64,000 bases of DNA, taken from assembly GCA_009599575.1 (NCBI GenBank), contig VWND01000021.1:1-64000 (forward strand), read 5' to 3'. The position numbers and the translations under genes were made by a program. The notes under the pieces are model-generated. The model did not search any database. It had not been told where the DNA came from and saw only the letters and a program-made list of their open reading frames with translations. The DNA is from Blumeriella jaapii. Lineage: Eukaryota > Ascomycota > Leotiomycetes > Helotiales > Drepanopezizaceae. Below, piece by piece: positions 32,809-45,299 of the stretch; the first letter of the stretch is position 1; each line of letters begins with the position of its first letter.

Positions 32809-35800
32809 TTGGGCGTATTACGCGATATACGTTATTTTAACGTTCGAAAGCTTTTTAATAGCGATTTATTAACAATTCTCGTTATATTTACTAAAAATGG
32901 CCTTTCGTATAAAATAAAAGCGCTCGCCGATTTTAAAGCGAACGGTTATGCGTTAATCGATTCGGCGCTAATCAAATCTTTTTTTTTTTTTTAAAACCTT
33001 TAATTCAACTTTTCCCGGCTTTTTTTTTTGTAAAAAAGTATAATAAAACTCGTAGCCATTTAATTATATATTTTACGCTTTTTAATTTTATTATTAATAA
33101 TCGAATACAATCGTTTACTTTTTTTTTAATTACCAATTTCGGAAATTATAATATAATTTTAGAAAAAGCTTAATTGGCCGAATATTAAGTTTTATTAAAT
33201 TGTAATAAACGCAAGCTTTATTAGCCGAAGTTTTATTTTCTTACAGCCTTTTATGCTCGTTGTATTAAAATCTTTTATTTGCACCTTCGAAAAATTTAAT
33301 TTCGCTATTAAAACGACGCTGTAAAACGTAATAAAAATCTTAATTAATTATAATAAATCTACGACGCTATGCGAAGCGCGAAAAGGTCGAATTTTATTCG
33401 CGGTGCTAATTTCGATAGCGACGCTAATAGAATAATATAAAAAATTACATTATTTTTTCAAATTGCCGATTTCTTTTTTATTTTTTTTTTTTTTTTTTTT
33501 TTTTTCGTCAGAACAGCTTTTTCGTTTTACGAAAAAACAATTATACTAAAAACCGAAGAAAAACTTTCGCCGCGATAGCCTTTTAGTTTAATATAATCGA
33601 TAGTTTAAATAAACTACTTTTTAAACTTTTCAAACGACCAGTTCGAAAACGAGTTCCTCAACCTACTGCTTATTTAATTTCCATCTGCCAGATTATTACA
33701 TACGCTTTTAAGCTGATTTTTAGAAAAAAAGCAGTTGAAGTGTTTTCAATCTTTTTGTACGAAATCGACAAAATATTAAACGATCTTACGTATAATATTT
33801 TTTTAAAACCCAATTTCACAGTTTTTTCGAACGTTTTAAAACGAACGAAATATCGATTTCGACTTTTTTAATTAGCTTAGCAGAGCTAACTTCGAATAAA
33901 CTTTTTTTCGAATCTTTTTTTCCGAGATACAAAGATTTCGAATACGTGTTTTTTAAGGCCGTTAATAACGAGCTAGCCTTTTACCGGCTTTACGATTATA
34001 AAATCGAGCTTATTATAAATAAAAAAAAGCTAAAATATACTTTTTTATATAAAATATCAATTCCAAAACTCGAAATTATCAAAACTTATTTACAAAATAA
34101 TTTTAATAAAAGTTTTATCGAACTTTCCATCGTTTTTTTCGCTGCTTTAATGCTTTTTGCTAAAAAACCCGACGGTTCACTGCGTTTCTATATCGATTAT
34201 CGAGCTTTTAATAATTATATTCGTAAAAATCGCTATTTCTTTTCTTTTATTAATAAAACCCTTGCTCGTTTTTCGAAAGCGCGAATTTTTACGAAATTCG
34301 ATATTCGTTAAGCTTTTTATAAAATTCGAATAAATCCTGCCAATAAAAAACTAACGACGTTTCGTACGCGTTACGGCGTTTATAAATGCAAGATGCTATT
34401 TTTTGGCTTTATTAATAAATTCGCAATTTACCAACGCTATATAAACGACGTTCTTTTCGATTATTTAAACGATTTTTGCATTATATATTTAAATAATATT
34501 TTTATTTATTCGTTCGACTTTTTAAAACACGCTATATACGTTCGTAAAATATTTCAAAAGCTTGCTAACGTTAAATTACAGGCCGATATTCGGAAGTCTG
34601 AATTTAACGTTACTCGGATCCGTTACTTAAGTTTTATTATTTTTACTAAAAACTTAGAAATAAATTCAGAAAAAGTCTTCGTAGTCGCCTATTAAAAGCT
34701 TTCTACTATTGTAAAAGGTGTATAAAATTTTTTTGGTTTTTATAATTTTTACCGACGTTTTATTCGAAACTACGATATAATTGCAAAGCTTTTAGTCCAT
34801 TTGACTAAAACTAACGTTTTTTTTAATTTCACTTTTAAATATCAGAAAAGTTTCGACCTTTTTATATTAGTTTTTATTATTGCACCAGTTTTATAATATT
34901 ATAAACAAAACCTTTTTTGCATATTAAAAATTAACGCTTCCGACGGCGTAATAGCTTTTATACTTTCGTAATTCTATAATAACGACTGGCTCTTAGTCGC
35001 TTATTTTAGCAAAACCATAGTTTTCGCAAAATTAAACTACGTCGTATACGACAAAAAAATATTCGCAATCGTAAAATTTTTAAGCAACTTTCGTACTAAA
35101 CTAATTAGCTCAGTTTATTAAATTAAAATAATTACTAATTACAAAGCTTTGGAATACTTTATGACTTTTAAGCTTTTAAACGCTCGATAAGCACGCTGGG
35201 CCGAGCTTCTCGCCGACTACAACTTTTTTATTACGTACAAACCAAATAAACACAACTTTCTGGCTGACGCATTAATACGTCGTACGAGCGAATTCGATCG
35301 CCAAAACTTTTTTAAACGCATCCAGCGCCTATAAACCCTTTTTCGAGCCGATTAGATCGATCATCGCCTTTTAATTAAAAAACTTCGACCTTCTACGACT
35401 TTCGAAACAGCTGTTTTTATCGTTGAAATAACTGATTTTTTTTTCGCATTTCGTATCGTTAATTAAATTTTCTACGCTAATCGTACAGCTAACAGCTTAA
35501 TGGCCTTCCGAAAAAAAGCTATACGAAACGCTACGAAAAAAAACGACGATAATAATACTTCGTTTTCGTATATATTTAAACGCGATTTGCTGTTATATTA
35601 CGATCGCTTAATAATACCAAACGTCGATTATTTTCGTTTGGCTCTTATACGAAAAATACACGACCAGATTTCCACCGTTTATCCCAGCGCTCGCAAAACT
35701 ACGCAATTGCTTTCGGATTAATATTATTAACGAAGTATAACAGTTTTCGTAAAACAATACTATCGCAATTGCCACGCTTATCGAAAAAGTTCTGTTTTAA

Positions 35801-36860
35801 AAATAAGCGTCCCGGCTTTTTTTAACCTTTTCTTATTTCTAACCATTTTTAAAAACACGTTATAATAAACTTTTGCAGCTTTAATAAAAACAAACACGGT
35901 TACGATAACGTATTCGTAATAATAAATCGCTTTTTTAAACAAGCTATTTCGATTTTTTGCTATAAAAATATCGACGCTCGAAATTTTGCCAAATTATATA
36001 TATTTTATATATACAGGTATTTTAATCTTTTAAAAAGTATTATTAGCGATCGTGGCCCTTAGTATTAATTTACTTTCTGGTCTGAATTAAACAAAATACT
36101 CGGTACGCAATTAAAGCTTTCGACAGCCGCTTATTTTAAAACCGACGGTCAGACCGAAATTTATAATTAATATTTGCAAAAACGCTTTCGACTTTTCGTA
36201 AATTTCTATCAAAACGATTAAAGCGAATTTCTTTTAATAATAAATTTCGTTTAAATAATTCTTTTTTACGAAAGTTTAAATGGTTTTTTATCTTTTGAAA
36301 TTATATACGATTACATTTCTTATACCAATTGAAACTAAAAGCTCGATACTTCCCCCGCTTTTAATTTTTTACATAAACTAAACGCAAACGAAGCTCGTGC
36401 GTATACTCGCCGCTATTATAACGCCTGAAACCTCGCCAAATCGCATTTTCAATAAGCCTACGACAAAATAAAAAAAAATGCGAATAAATTTCGCCGCGCG
36501 ATCGATTTTAACGTTAGCGATTACGTATGGCTCGATATACGTTTATTTCCGACCTTCCGGCCCTTTCGTAAGCTCGACAACCTTACAAACGGCCTTTTCA
36601 AAATTGTAGCTAAAATTTTCGACAACGCTTTTAAGCTAAACCTTTTTAATATTATAAACGTACACCCAGTTTTTTACGCTAATCGACTGCGTAAAACAGC
36701 TAACGACGCGCTTTTAAATTAAATTAACCCAGCCTCTGAACTTATTAATATAATTAATAAACTTAAATACGAAATCGAAAAATTAATCGCTTATCGAATG
36801 CAACGGAAAACCCTTTAGTACAAAACTTTTTAAATAAGCTTAAATAAAAATTTTACGTGG
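32809..36860 (+). pseudogene. A2 pol pseudogene (protease, RT, RNase H, integrase)
   Basis: Protease in 32809-32994, with the active-site loop as DFKA from 32929. RT in 33946-34311 ('MLFAKKPDGSLRFYIDYRAF') and 34393-34695, with the catalytic box YLNN at 34486-34497. RNase H at about 34740-35300 ('TNASDGVIAF'-type). Integrase from about 35500: 'RLALIRKIHDQISTVYPSAR' then 'KTTQLLSD' shows the zinc-domain approach better than in A1, followed by 'NDR' and 'TEIYN' blocks near 36050 and 36150. Less damaged than A0 in RT, but inactive. Confidence 0.9.
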
Positions 36861-37061
36861 TACCTCGCGTTTAATTTTATATACGCTTTTCTAAAAATGC
36901 GCGATTTTCATTTAGCGCATAAAAAGCTTTCCGGTCCTTTTGCAAAACTTATAAACTGGCTGAAAGCGTATTCCGAAGGTTTGGACTCGTACGATTATTT
37001 AAATAGCGACGTACCAATAGATAAAAGCTCGAAAGCGCGCTTTTTTCGGACGGAGGGATAG

Positions 37062-37359
37062 TATAACGATTCACTTTGTTGCCACCTTTCGTGTCACCCC
37101 AGCAATTACGTATAGCTGCAAACACTTCAGCAACTACGTATAGCTGCAAGCTTCCTGGTCTTCTGATGGGTCTCTCTATCAATTATAAAAATTATTCATA
37201 TATATAAAGCTCTCTTTTCTTAACAACTTCTGCCTTTTGCAGTTGTTAATTCTAAATGAATATTTTTGTTACAAAACCAAAGGCTCGTTTTCTTATACCA
37301 TATGAACACGGCGACCAGTTGACTGATCTCCCAGCCCTTCGACTGATTAGATCGTCACA
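37062..37359 (+). repeat. 3' LTR of A2
   Basis: Starts tataacgattcactttg after polypurine tract 'cggacggagggatag' and ends gatcgtcaca. Contains the 28-bp duplication at 37096-37151. Confidence 0.92.
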
Positions 37360-37364
37360 ATTTT

Positions 37365-37564
37365 CAGAAAAAAAGCAATTGAAATGTTTTTAATTTTTTT
37401 ATACGAAATCGACAAAATATTAAACGACCTTACGTATAGCATTTTTTTTAAGATTTAATTTTATAGTTTTTTCGAACGTTTCAAAACCAATAAAATATCG
37501 ATTTCGACCTTTTTAATTAGTTTAGCAAAGCTAACTTCGAATAAACTTTTTTTCGAATCTTTTT
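37365..37564 (+). pseudogene. A0 third part, linker before RT
   Basis: 200 bases, collinear with A1 7054-7253, between A2 and solo LTR A3. It carries no diagnostic motif by itself. Confidence 0.8.
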
Positions 37565-37832
37565 TGTGACGATTCACTTTTTTGCCACCTTTCGTATCAC
37601 CCCAGCAATTACGTGTAGCTGCAAGCTTTCTGGTCTTCTGATAGGTTTTTCATTAATTATAAAAATTATTTATATATATAAGGCTTTCTCTTTTTAGCAG
37701 CTTCTGCCTTTTGTAATTGTTAATTCTAAATGAATATTTTTGTTACAGAACCAAAGGCTCGTTTTTTATACCATATGAACACGGCGACCAGTTGACTGAT
37801 CTTCCAGCCCTCCGACTGATTAGATCGTCACA
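37565..37832 (+). repeat. Solo LTR A3 of family A
   Basis: 268-bp LTR, tgtgacgattcactttt to gatcgtcaca, with no internal sequence, flanked by ttttt at 37560-37564 and 37833-37837. A0 reads on directly afterwards. The usual cause is recombination between the two LTRs of a full element. It lacks the 28-bp duplication of A2. Confidence 0.9.
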
Positions 37833-37837
37833 TTTTT

Positions 37838-40770
37838 CCCCGAAGTACAAAAACCTCGAACACGTGTTTTCTAAAGCTGCTAGTAACGAGCTAGCTTTTT
37901 ACCGGCCCTACGATTATAAAATCGAGCTTATTATAAAAAAAAAAAAACTGAAATATATTTTTTTGTATAAAATATCGATTCCAAAGCTCGAGATTATTAA
38001 AACTTATTTGCAAAATAATTTTAATAAAAGTTTTATCGAATTTTTTATCGCTTTTTTCGTTGTTTTAATGCTTTTCGCCAAAAAACCCGACGGTTTATTA
38101 CGTTTATATCGATTATCGAGCTTTTAATAACGTTATTCGTAAAAATCGCTATTTTTTTCCTTTTATCGATGAAATTCTTGCTCGTTTTTCGAAAGCACGA
38201 ATTTTTACGAAGCTCGATATTCGTTAAGCTTTTTACACAATTCGAATGGATTCCGTTAATAAAAAATTAACGACGTTTCGTACGCGTTACGGCGTTTATA
38301 AATGTAAAATACTATCTTTTGATTTTATTAATAAATCCGTAATTTATCAACGTTATATAAACGACGTTTTTTTCGATTATTTAAACGATTTTTGTATTAT
38401 ATATCTAAATAATATTTTTATTTATTCGTCCGACCTTTTGAAATACGTTATATACGTTCGCAAAGTATTTTAAAAGCTCGCTGACGCTAAATTACAGGCC
38501 GATATTCGAAAGTCTGAATTTAATATTATTCGGACCCGTTATTTAGGCTTTATTATTTTTATTAAAAGTCTAGAAGTAAATCTAGAAAAGGTTTTCGTGG
38601 TCGCTTACTAAAAGCCTTTTATTATTATAAAAGATATATAAAGCTTTTTTAGTTTTTTAATTTTTATCGACGTTTTATTCGAAATTACGGTATAATTACA
38701 AAGCTTTTAGTCTATTTGACCAAGGCTAACGTTTTTTATAATTTTATTTTTAAGTGTCAGAAAAATTTCGACCTTTTTATATTAGCTTTTATTATTGTAT
38801 TAGTTTTATAATATTACAGGCAAAACTTTTCTTGCATATTAGAAATTAACGTTTTCGACGGCGTAATAGCTTTTATGCTTTCGCAATTTCATAATAACGA
38901 CTGGCTTCTAGTCGTTTATTTTAGCAAAACTATAATTTTCGCAAAGCTAGACTACGTCGTATACGACAAAAAATATTCGCAATCGTAAGATTTTTAGGCA
39001 ATTTTCGTATTAAATTAATTAATTTAGTTTATCAGATTAAAATCATTATTAATTATAAAACCTTGGAATATTTTATAATTTTTAAATATTTAAACGCTCG
39101 ACAAATACGCTGGGCCGAGCTTTTCGCCGATTATAACTTTTTTATTACGTATAAACCAGGTAAACACAACTTTTTGGCTGACGTATTAATACGTCGTACG
39201 AGCGAATTCGACCGTTAAAACTCTTTTAAACGCATTCAGCGCTTGCAAATTTTTTTTCGAGCCGATTAGATTAATTACCGCTTTTTAATTAAAAAACTTC
39301 GATTTTTTACGGCTTTCGAAACAGCTGTTTTTATCGTTGAAATAGCTGATTTTTTTTTCGCATTTCGTATTGTTAATTAAATTTTCTACGCTAATCGCAC
39401 AGCTAGCAGTCTGATGGCCTTCCGAAAAAAAGCTATACGAAACGTTATAAAAAGGAACGACGATAATAATATTTTATATATATTTAAACGCGATTTACTG
39501 TTATATTACGGTCGCTTAATAATCTCAAACGTCGATTATTTTCGTTTGGCTTTTATACGAAAAGTATACGACCAGATTTCTACCGCTTATTTTAGCGTTC
39601 GTAAAACTACGCAATTGCTTTCGAACTAATATTATTAGCGAGATATAACAGTTTTCGTAAAACAATACTATCGCAATTGCTACGCTTATCGAAAAAGTTT
39701 TATTTTAAAAAATAAGCGCTCCGGCTTTTTTCAGCTTTTTTTTGTTTTTAATTATTTTTAAAAACATGTTATAATAAACTTTTGCAGCTTTAATAAAAAC
39801 AAATACGGTTACGATAACGTGTTTGTAATAATAAATCGTTTTTTTAAATAAATTATTTCGATTTTTTGCTATAAAAATATCGACGCTCGAAGCTTTGTTA
39901 AATTGTATATATTCCACGTATACAAATATTTTGGCTTTTTAAAAAGTATTATTAGCGATCGTAGCCTTTAGTATTAATTTATTTTCTGATTTGAATTAAA
40001 CAAAATATTCGGTACGCAATTATAGCTTTTAATAGCCGCTTATTTCGAAACCGATGGTCAGACCGAAATTTACAATTAATATTTGCAAAAACGCTTTCGA
40101 CTTTTCGTGAATTTTTATTAAAACAATTGGAGCGAATTTCTTTTAATAATGGATTTCGCTTAAAATGTTTTTTTTTACGAGAATTTAAATGGCTTTTTAC
40201 TTTTTGAAATTATATACGGTTATATTTTTTATATTAATTGAAATTGGAAGCTCGATACTTTTATTTTTTTTATTTTTTATATAAGCTAAACGCAAACGAA
40301 GTTCGTGCGTACGCTCGCCGTTATTACGACGTTAAAACCTCGCCAAATCGCATTTTTAACAAGCCTACGATAAAATAAAAAAAAATACGAATAAATTTCG
40401 CCGCGCGATCGATTTTAACGTTAGCGATTACGTTTGGTTCGATATACGTTTATTTCCGATTTTTCGGCCCTTTCGCAAACTCGACAATTTTATAAACGGC
40501 TTTTTTAAAATTGTAGCCAAAATTTTCGACAACGCTTTTAAACTAAATCTTTTTAATATTATAAACGTTTATTTAGTTTTTTACGCTAATCGATTGCGTA
40601 AAACAGCTGACGACGCGCTTTTAAATCAGATTAATTTAATTTCTGAATTTATTTATATAATTAATAAGCTTAAATACGAAATCGAAAAATTAATCGCTTG
40701 TCGAATACAGCGGAAAACCTTTTAATACAAAACTTTTTAAATAAGTTTAAATAAAAATTTCACGTAATAT
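37838..40770 (+). pseudogene. A0 pol pseudogene: RT, RNase H, integrase
   Basis: RT from 'MLFAKKPDGLL' (about 38068-38100) through 38246-38473, with the catalytic box YLNN at 38402-38413. RNase H follows at about 38700-39220 ('DYVVYDKK', 'RWAELFADYNFFITYKPGK'). Integrase starts near 39414: 'VYDQISTAYFSVRKTTQLLS', with 'SFAKLYIFHVYK'-like sequence obscured; 'TEIYN' sequence is near 40070. A single-base loss near 38103 ('gtttatatcg' against 'gtttttgtatcg' in A1) shifts the frame. Heavily mutated. Confidence 0.88.
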
Positions 40771-40968
40771 TCCGCGTTTAACTTTATATATGCTTTTTTA
40801 AAAATGCGCGACTTTTATTTAGCGTATAAAAAGCTTTCCGGTTCTTTTGCAAAACTTATAAAATAGCTAAAAGCGTATTCCGAAAGTTTGAATTCGTACG
40901 ATTATTTGGATAGCGACGTACCAATAGATAAAAGCTCGAAGGCGCGCTTTTTTCGGACGGAAAAATAA

Positions 40969-41236
40969 TATAACGATTTATTTTTTTGCCATTTTTCGTA
41001 TTATCCCAGCAGCTACGTATAGCTGCAAACTTTCTGATTTTCTGGTGGATTTTTTATTAACTATGGAAACTATTTATATATATAAAGCTTTTTCCTTTTA
41101 GCAATCTTTGCTTTTTACAATTGTTAATTCTAAATAAATATTTTTATTACAAAACCAAAAGCTCGTTTTTTATACCATATGAACACGGCGACCAGTTGAC
41201 TGATCTCCCAGCCCTCCGACTGATTAAATCGTTACA
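40969..41236 (+). repeat. 3' LTR of A0
   Basis: Starts tataacgattta and ends aaatcgttaca, followed by TSD taagc. Preceded by a mutated polypurine tract (cggacggaaaaataa). Confidence 0.92.
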
Positions 41237-41241
41237 TAAGC

Positions 41242-42480
41242 CACGGAATATCGAGACCGTAGATTATACAACAATATTCTATTAATTTAATTAACTTATC
41301 AAAAAACAAGTTTTTTAATATATTATTTAAATATCTGGACGCAATTTTATTTTATTTAATTTTTTTAAAAAATACAAAAACCTTTTTAATAGCTTTTTTA
41401 TTAAAAATGATTTCTTTTATATTAAAAACCTTTAATCTGCAATGCTAAAAAACACTTATTTATTTAATTTAAACCCTACCAACACTTTTATTAATATTAT
41501 AAACAACGACGCTTTTCGTTTTCTTATACGAAGCCGCATGCTTTTTCTTAGCTCCTTTGGTATACTTTTATTTAATAGCGCTAACGTTACCGATTTTATC
41601 GAAAAATATAAAAAAACTTATAAGGATTTCGGAATTTTTAAAACTGAAATATTCGATAAACTTTTTCGCTATTATAATTTAATTATTAAAAATATTATTA
41701 AATCGATAAATAAATAAAAAGTTATTAAAGCTCGAAATTAACGTAAGCTAGTTAAAATTTTAAAATCGGAATTCCGAAACTACGATCGCTAGCAAATTCG
41801 CGATATTATTGCTTTTTTTAAACAATTTGTTATAACGATTCGCTAAGCTAAAAAATTCAAGGCTTATTATCGTATTTATACGAAAGTTTTTAACGTTTTC
41901 GTTAATAAAAAAGTTTTAAGCGAAATTAAGCAAAGAAAATTGTTTTTATTTGGCTTTTCAATCAGCATTCGCAACAAAACTATTAAACATTTTAAAATTA
42001 ATAAATAAAATTTTAAAACTTTCGATGAATATTTCAAATTTGTAAAATTCGTTTTTAAATAAAACCAAAACGAACGTATTATTAAAGCTATAAACTAAAA
42101 GAAATTTTTTTTTCTATTTATAAAAAAAACGTAAAAGCTTTAATGCAAAAATATACCCAGCTATTAAAAGTTACCGAAATCGCTAAAAAACAATTAATTA
42201 TTATATTATTTAATCGTTTTGCAAAACTTATTGGCTTAGAAAAGCTTAATAAAAATATCGAAACTTTCGTATCAAAATTTACCGATATTAAAATTTAAGA
42301 ATTTTAAAACAAAATCGAAAGTTTTATATAATAGCAAAAGAAACTTTTTTACGTCAATTCGGATAATAAAAACGATTAAAATAGCTTTTATAATAATTAT
42401 TGTTTTTAAAATGCGCGAAGCGATTAGCTTCGCTAAGCTATCGTAAAAGTAATAGCTGCTTAATAGCAATTTTCCCGTGC
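41242..42480 (+). pseudogene. E0 leader end and gag pseudogene
   Basis: E0 resumes 'cacggaatatcgagacc' after A0. The gag frame is open at 41442-41717 and includes 'FNSANVTDFIEKYKKTYKDF'. After a stop it continues with 'RKLVKILKSEFRNYDR', 'DIIAFFKQFVITIR' and 'AKKFKAYYRIYTKVFN'. This matches the reverse copies E1 and E2 (56764-56573 reads 'FNSANITDFIEKYKKTCKNF'). It is the capsid region of the fungal gypsy lineage whose RT follows downstream. Five or more in-frame stops. Confidence 0.78.
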
Positions 42481-44450
42481 TAGCGATTAAAATTAGCGAA
42501 AAATTAATTATAATAACGATTATTAGAAAAAAAAAAAAAAACCAACGCGGAAATTAAAATCGCGGCTATCAAAATAATAAAAGTAATTATTAAAACAAAT
42601 TCCGTAGCTTTAAGTATAGATTTTATAATAATAAAAAAATTCACTGCGAAAAACCTTATATTCGCTTAAAATATAAAATATTTAATTTTTGTATAAATAA
42701 TAATATTTGTTATATTAATAAATACGAAGCGATTTGCTTCGGACCGGTGAAAGCAGAAATAAGCCTTTTTAACAAAGCTGAAAATCAAAGCTGATTAAAC
42801 ACTATTCGCTTAAAAATAAAAGATACGAAATAAAACGATTGCTTAGAAAACAAAAAAAATGCGAAAACGATTTTTATTAATAAAAAAGAAAATATTGCCG
42901 AAGGCGTATTAATTAAAAAAAAAACTTTTATTTTAAATATAAGTAAAGTTTAAGTATATAAATAAAAAATAAATATATATATTACTAATATAATTATCGC
43001 ATTTGCAAATATTATAGCTGCATAATTAAGCCAGCGAATTATAAAAAAACAAAATGCTTCTGTTTTATTCGCTAAACCGACTGGTATGAAAAAAAACGTC
43101 AGAATCGAAATTTTTTTTTTTTTTGAAATTCGAAAAAAAAACCGATAAAATTATTAAAAAAACGTTTATAATAAAAAAAATTAACGACGATATAAAAAAT
43201 ATCGACACCGATATTCCGGTTTAAATTATTCAGAAAATACCAGCTTTTAAACGCTTATTATTAATACGAAGCGAAAAATAAATCGATAAATATATTAATT
43301 TCGAAGCCGTCGACGAAGTTATTAAAAAAATTATAAAACAAAAAATTAAATTAAAATTCAGCGATTTATTTAATATAAAAAAGAAATTCGATAAAATTAT
43401 TAATAAACAAATTTTTATATTAAAAAAAAACGAAAAAATTGAAATTATCCGAAAAAAAAAACGATTTTAAATTGAAAAAAAACCAAAAAGAAATTTTTAA
43501 TACCGCAATTAATTTAGCCGATAAAAAGAAATCCTCGGAAAAAATCAGCTTTTTAGCCTTCGCTATAAAAACCTAGAACTCAAAACGACGAAACTGCTTT
43601 TACACGGCTATAAAAGCATTAAAAATAAAAATAATATTTAAGAAAAATACGACCGTTTTTGTTTTATTCGATAATAAAGCCGAAATTAATTATATAAACC
43701 AAGAAACGGCCGAAGTTAATAACGTTTCGATTATTATTAATAAACGAATAATTTATACGATCGTTAATAGAAATACTATTAAATTTAATAAAATTATACG
43801 AAATATAAAAATCGACGTTAAAAATATTATTATTTATAAAAACTTTTTGATAATAAAAAAATGCTTTTATTTTATTATTTTTAAAATGCTCTGGATTTTG
43901 GAAAGTTTCGTTAATTTTAAATACACCGAAAACGGCCAGATAAAAGCTTTTTTCTGAAACTGGAACCGATTTTTTCAAAATCAAATTACCGTCGTCGGCG
44001 ACAAAATTTTTTTAATCGACGTTTTATCGGAAAACGAATAGCCGGTTTTGGTTTTAAAACAAACGTTAACTTATAACAAAACCTGGAAAATATTCGGCTA
44101 AAAGCATTTACGTCGCTAATCGAAATAGCACCGCGAATAAAATTGGCCAATATTAATATTTTTAGTTATTAATTCGAAAATAAAAGTTTCGAAAATTTCG
44201 TTTTCGTATTAAACAAATCCGACTTATATATTTTATTTTTTTGTATTAATATTAGCATTTTTTACAAGCGCAAAACTAATAAAATACGATTTGTAAATTT
44301 TAGCGAATCCGGTAAAAAATATTTCCGAAAAAATAAACGATTAATTTAAAAAAAATAAAATAACAAAATCATTTTAATTAATTATTAGCGAATTCGAAAA
44401 ATTTATTACCGGCCGATTTTTCAGCTTATTATTTGGCAGCCGATTTATAA
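42481..44450 (+). pseudogene. E0 gag end and protease pseudogene
   Basis: From about 42630 a Cys/His-containing stretch ('IFNFCINNNICYINK', 'CFGPVKAEISLF') fits an eroded zinc knuckle. The protease is at about 43645-44030: 'VLFDNKAEINYINQETAEVN' has D-N-K-A where retropepsins have D-S/T-G-A, followed by 'IIINKRIIYTI' and 'ENGQIKAFF'. The protease would process Gag-Pol. The sequence in between is Lys/Asn-rich without a recognised domain. Confidence 0.65.
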
Positions 44451-45291
44451 AAAAACGATTTGATAATTTAGCAATCGGAATTTAATTTTTGCTAAAAAAA
44501 AAAAAGATTTTGTACGAAGTTTTACGCAACCGAAAAAAAATTATAATTTTCGATTTTATCGAAATAAACCAATTCAGCTTTAACGTTACGTTTTATATCG
44601 ATATTAAAACCGTATTTTACGAAGCCTGGCAAAAAAAAAAATTTTTAATTTTTAAAATTTTTTAAAATAAAATAGTCGAAATGCTAAAAGAACGAATTAA
44701 GCAAAGGATTTTCGAATTTTACTACGGCTTATATAAAAACAAATAGTTTATCGTTGCGAAAAAAAAAAAGCATTTACAAATTTATTATCGCAGTCGTCGA
44801 AATAAATAAAATAACGATACGAAACGCTAACGTGCTATTTAACGTCGATTAATTTTCAAACGAATTCGCAAAACTAACGATCGCTTTTTTTTTCGACCTG
44901 TTTTTAGGCTACGATTATTTAATATTTGATTTACGATTTCGAAATATAACGGCAATTTGAATTCCGATCGGTTTACTACGTATAACGAAAGTATTTATAA
45001 AAGCTATTAATTCAGTCGTATAATTCGTAAAAGTCGTATATAAAATTTTTATAATTTGCATTTTCGACGTTGTTTTGCTTTACGTTAACGACGTTAAAAT
45101 AAAAAGCTTTAAATTATATTATAATAATAAAAAGATTTTTTCTGAAGTTCGACGCTATATAATAAAATATATTTAAAATATCGATAAAATTATAATTTAT
45201 TTCGAAAAAGCCAAAGCTATTATTAGCTTTCGATTAAAATTTTGCATATCCGAAATAAATATCGTTAGCTATATAATTAACAGCGCTGGCC
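44451..45291 (+). pseudogene. E0 reverse transcriptase pseudogene (interrupted by LINE F)
   Basis: RT landmarks: 'LFLGYDYLIFDLRFRNITAI' with 'PIGLLRITKVFIKAINSVV' (about 44900-45030), the catalytic box YVND at 45081-45092 (consensus YVDD, Asp to Asn), 'VRRYIIKYI', 'NIDKIIIYFEKAKAIISF' and 'CISEINIVSYIINSAG'. This combination (LGYD..., GLLR, EHIQNLDK-like, VGYVCD-like) is typical of a fungal gypsy lineage distinct from families A and C. LINE F is inserted right after 'INSAG'; the gene continues at 62076. Confidence 0.85.
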
Positions 45292-45299
45292 TAATTAAA

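Larger units (their letters stand above)
30885..37359 (+). mobile_element. Gypsy-A copy A2, complete, variant LTR with 28-bp duplication
   Basis: LTRs 30885-31181 and 37062-37359 (297 and 298 bp), internal 31182-37061 (5,880 bp). TSD atttt at 30880-30884 and 37360-37364. The LTRs are longer than those of A0/A1, mainly because a 28-bp unit (accccagcaactacgtatag...) is present twice (30919-30946 and 30947-30974; also 37096-37151). Both LTRs of A2 have it, so the duplication predates its insertion and marks a subfamily. Coding regions are as in A1, all broken. Confidence 0.94.
3692..41236 (+). mobile_element. Gypsy-A copy A0, full length but split by B/A1, C0, A2 and solo LTR A3
   Basis: Ty3/gypsy chromovirus-type element inserted in E0. 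TSD tgagc (3687-3691) and taagc (41237-41241), one G-to-A change apart. Own segments: LTR 3692-3898 plus 12111-12171; internal 12172-13183, 29345-30884, 37365-37564 and 37838-40968; LTR 40969-41236. The internal pieces add up to 5,883 bp, exactly the internal length of uninterrupted copy A1. This confirms the nesting and shows that decay was by substitution with almost no net indels. All coding regions are pseudogenes. Confidence 0.93.
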
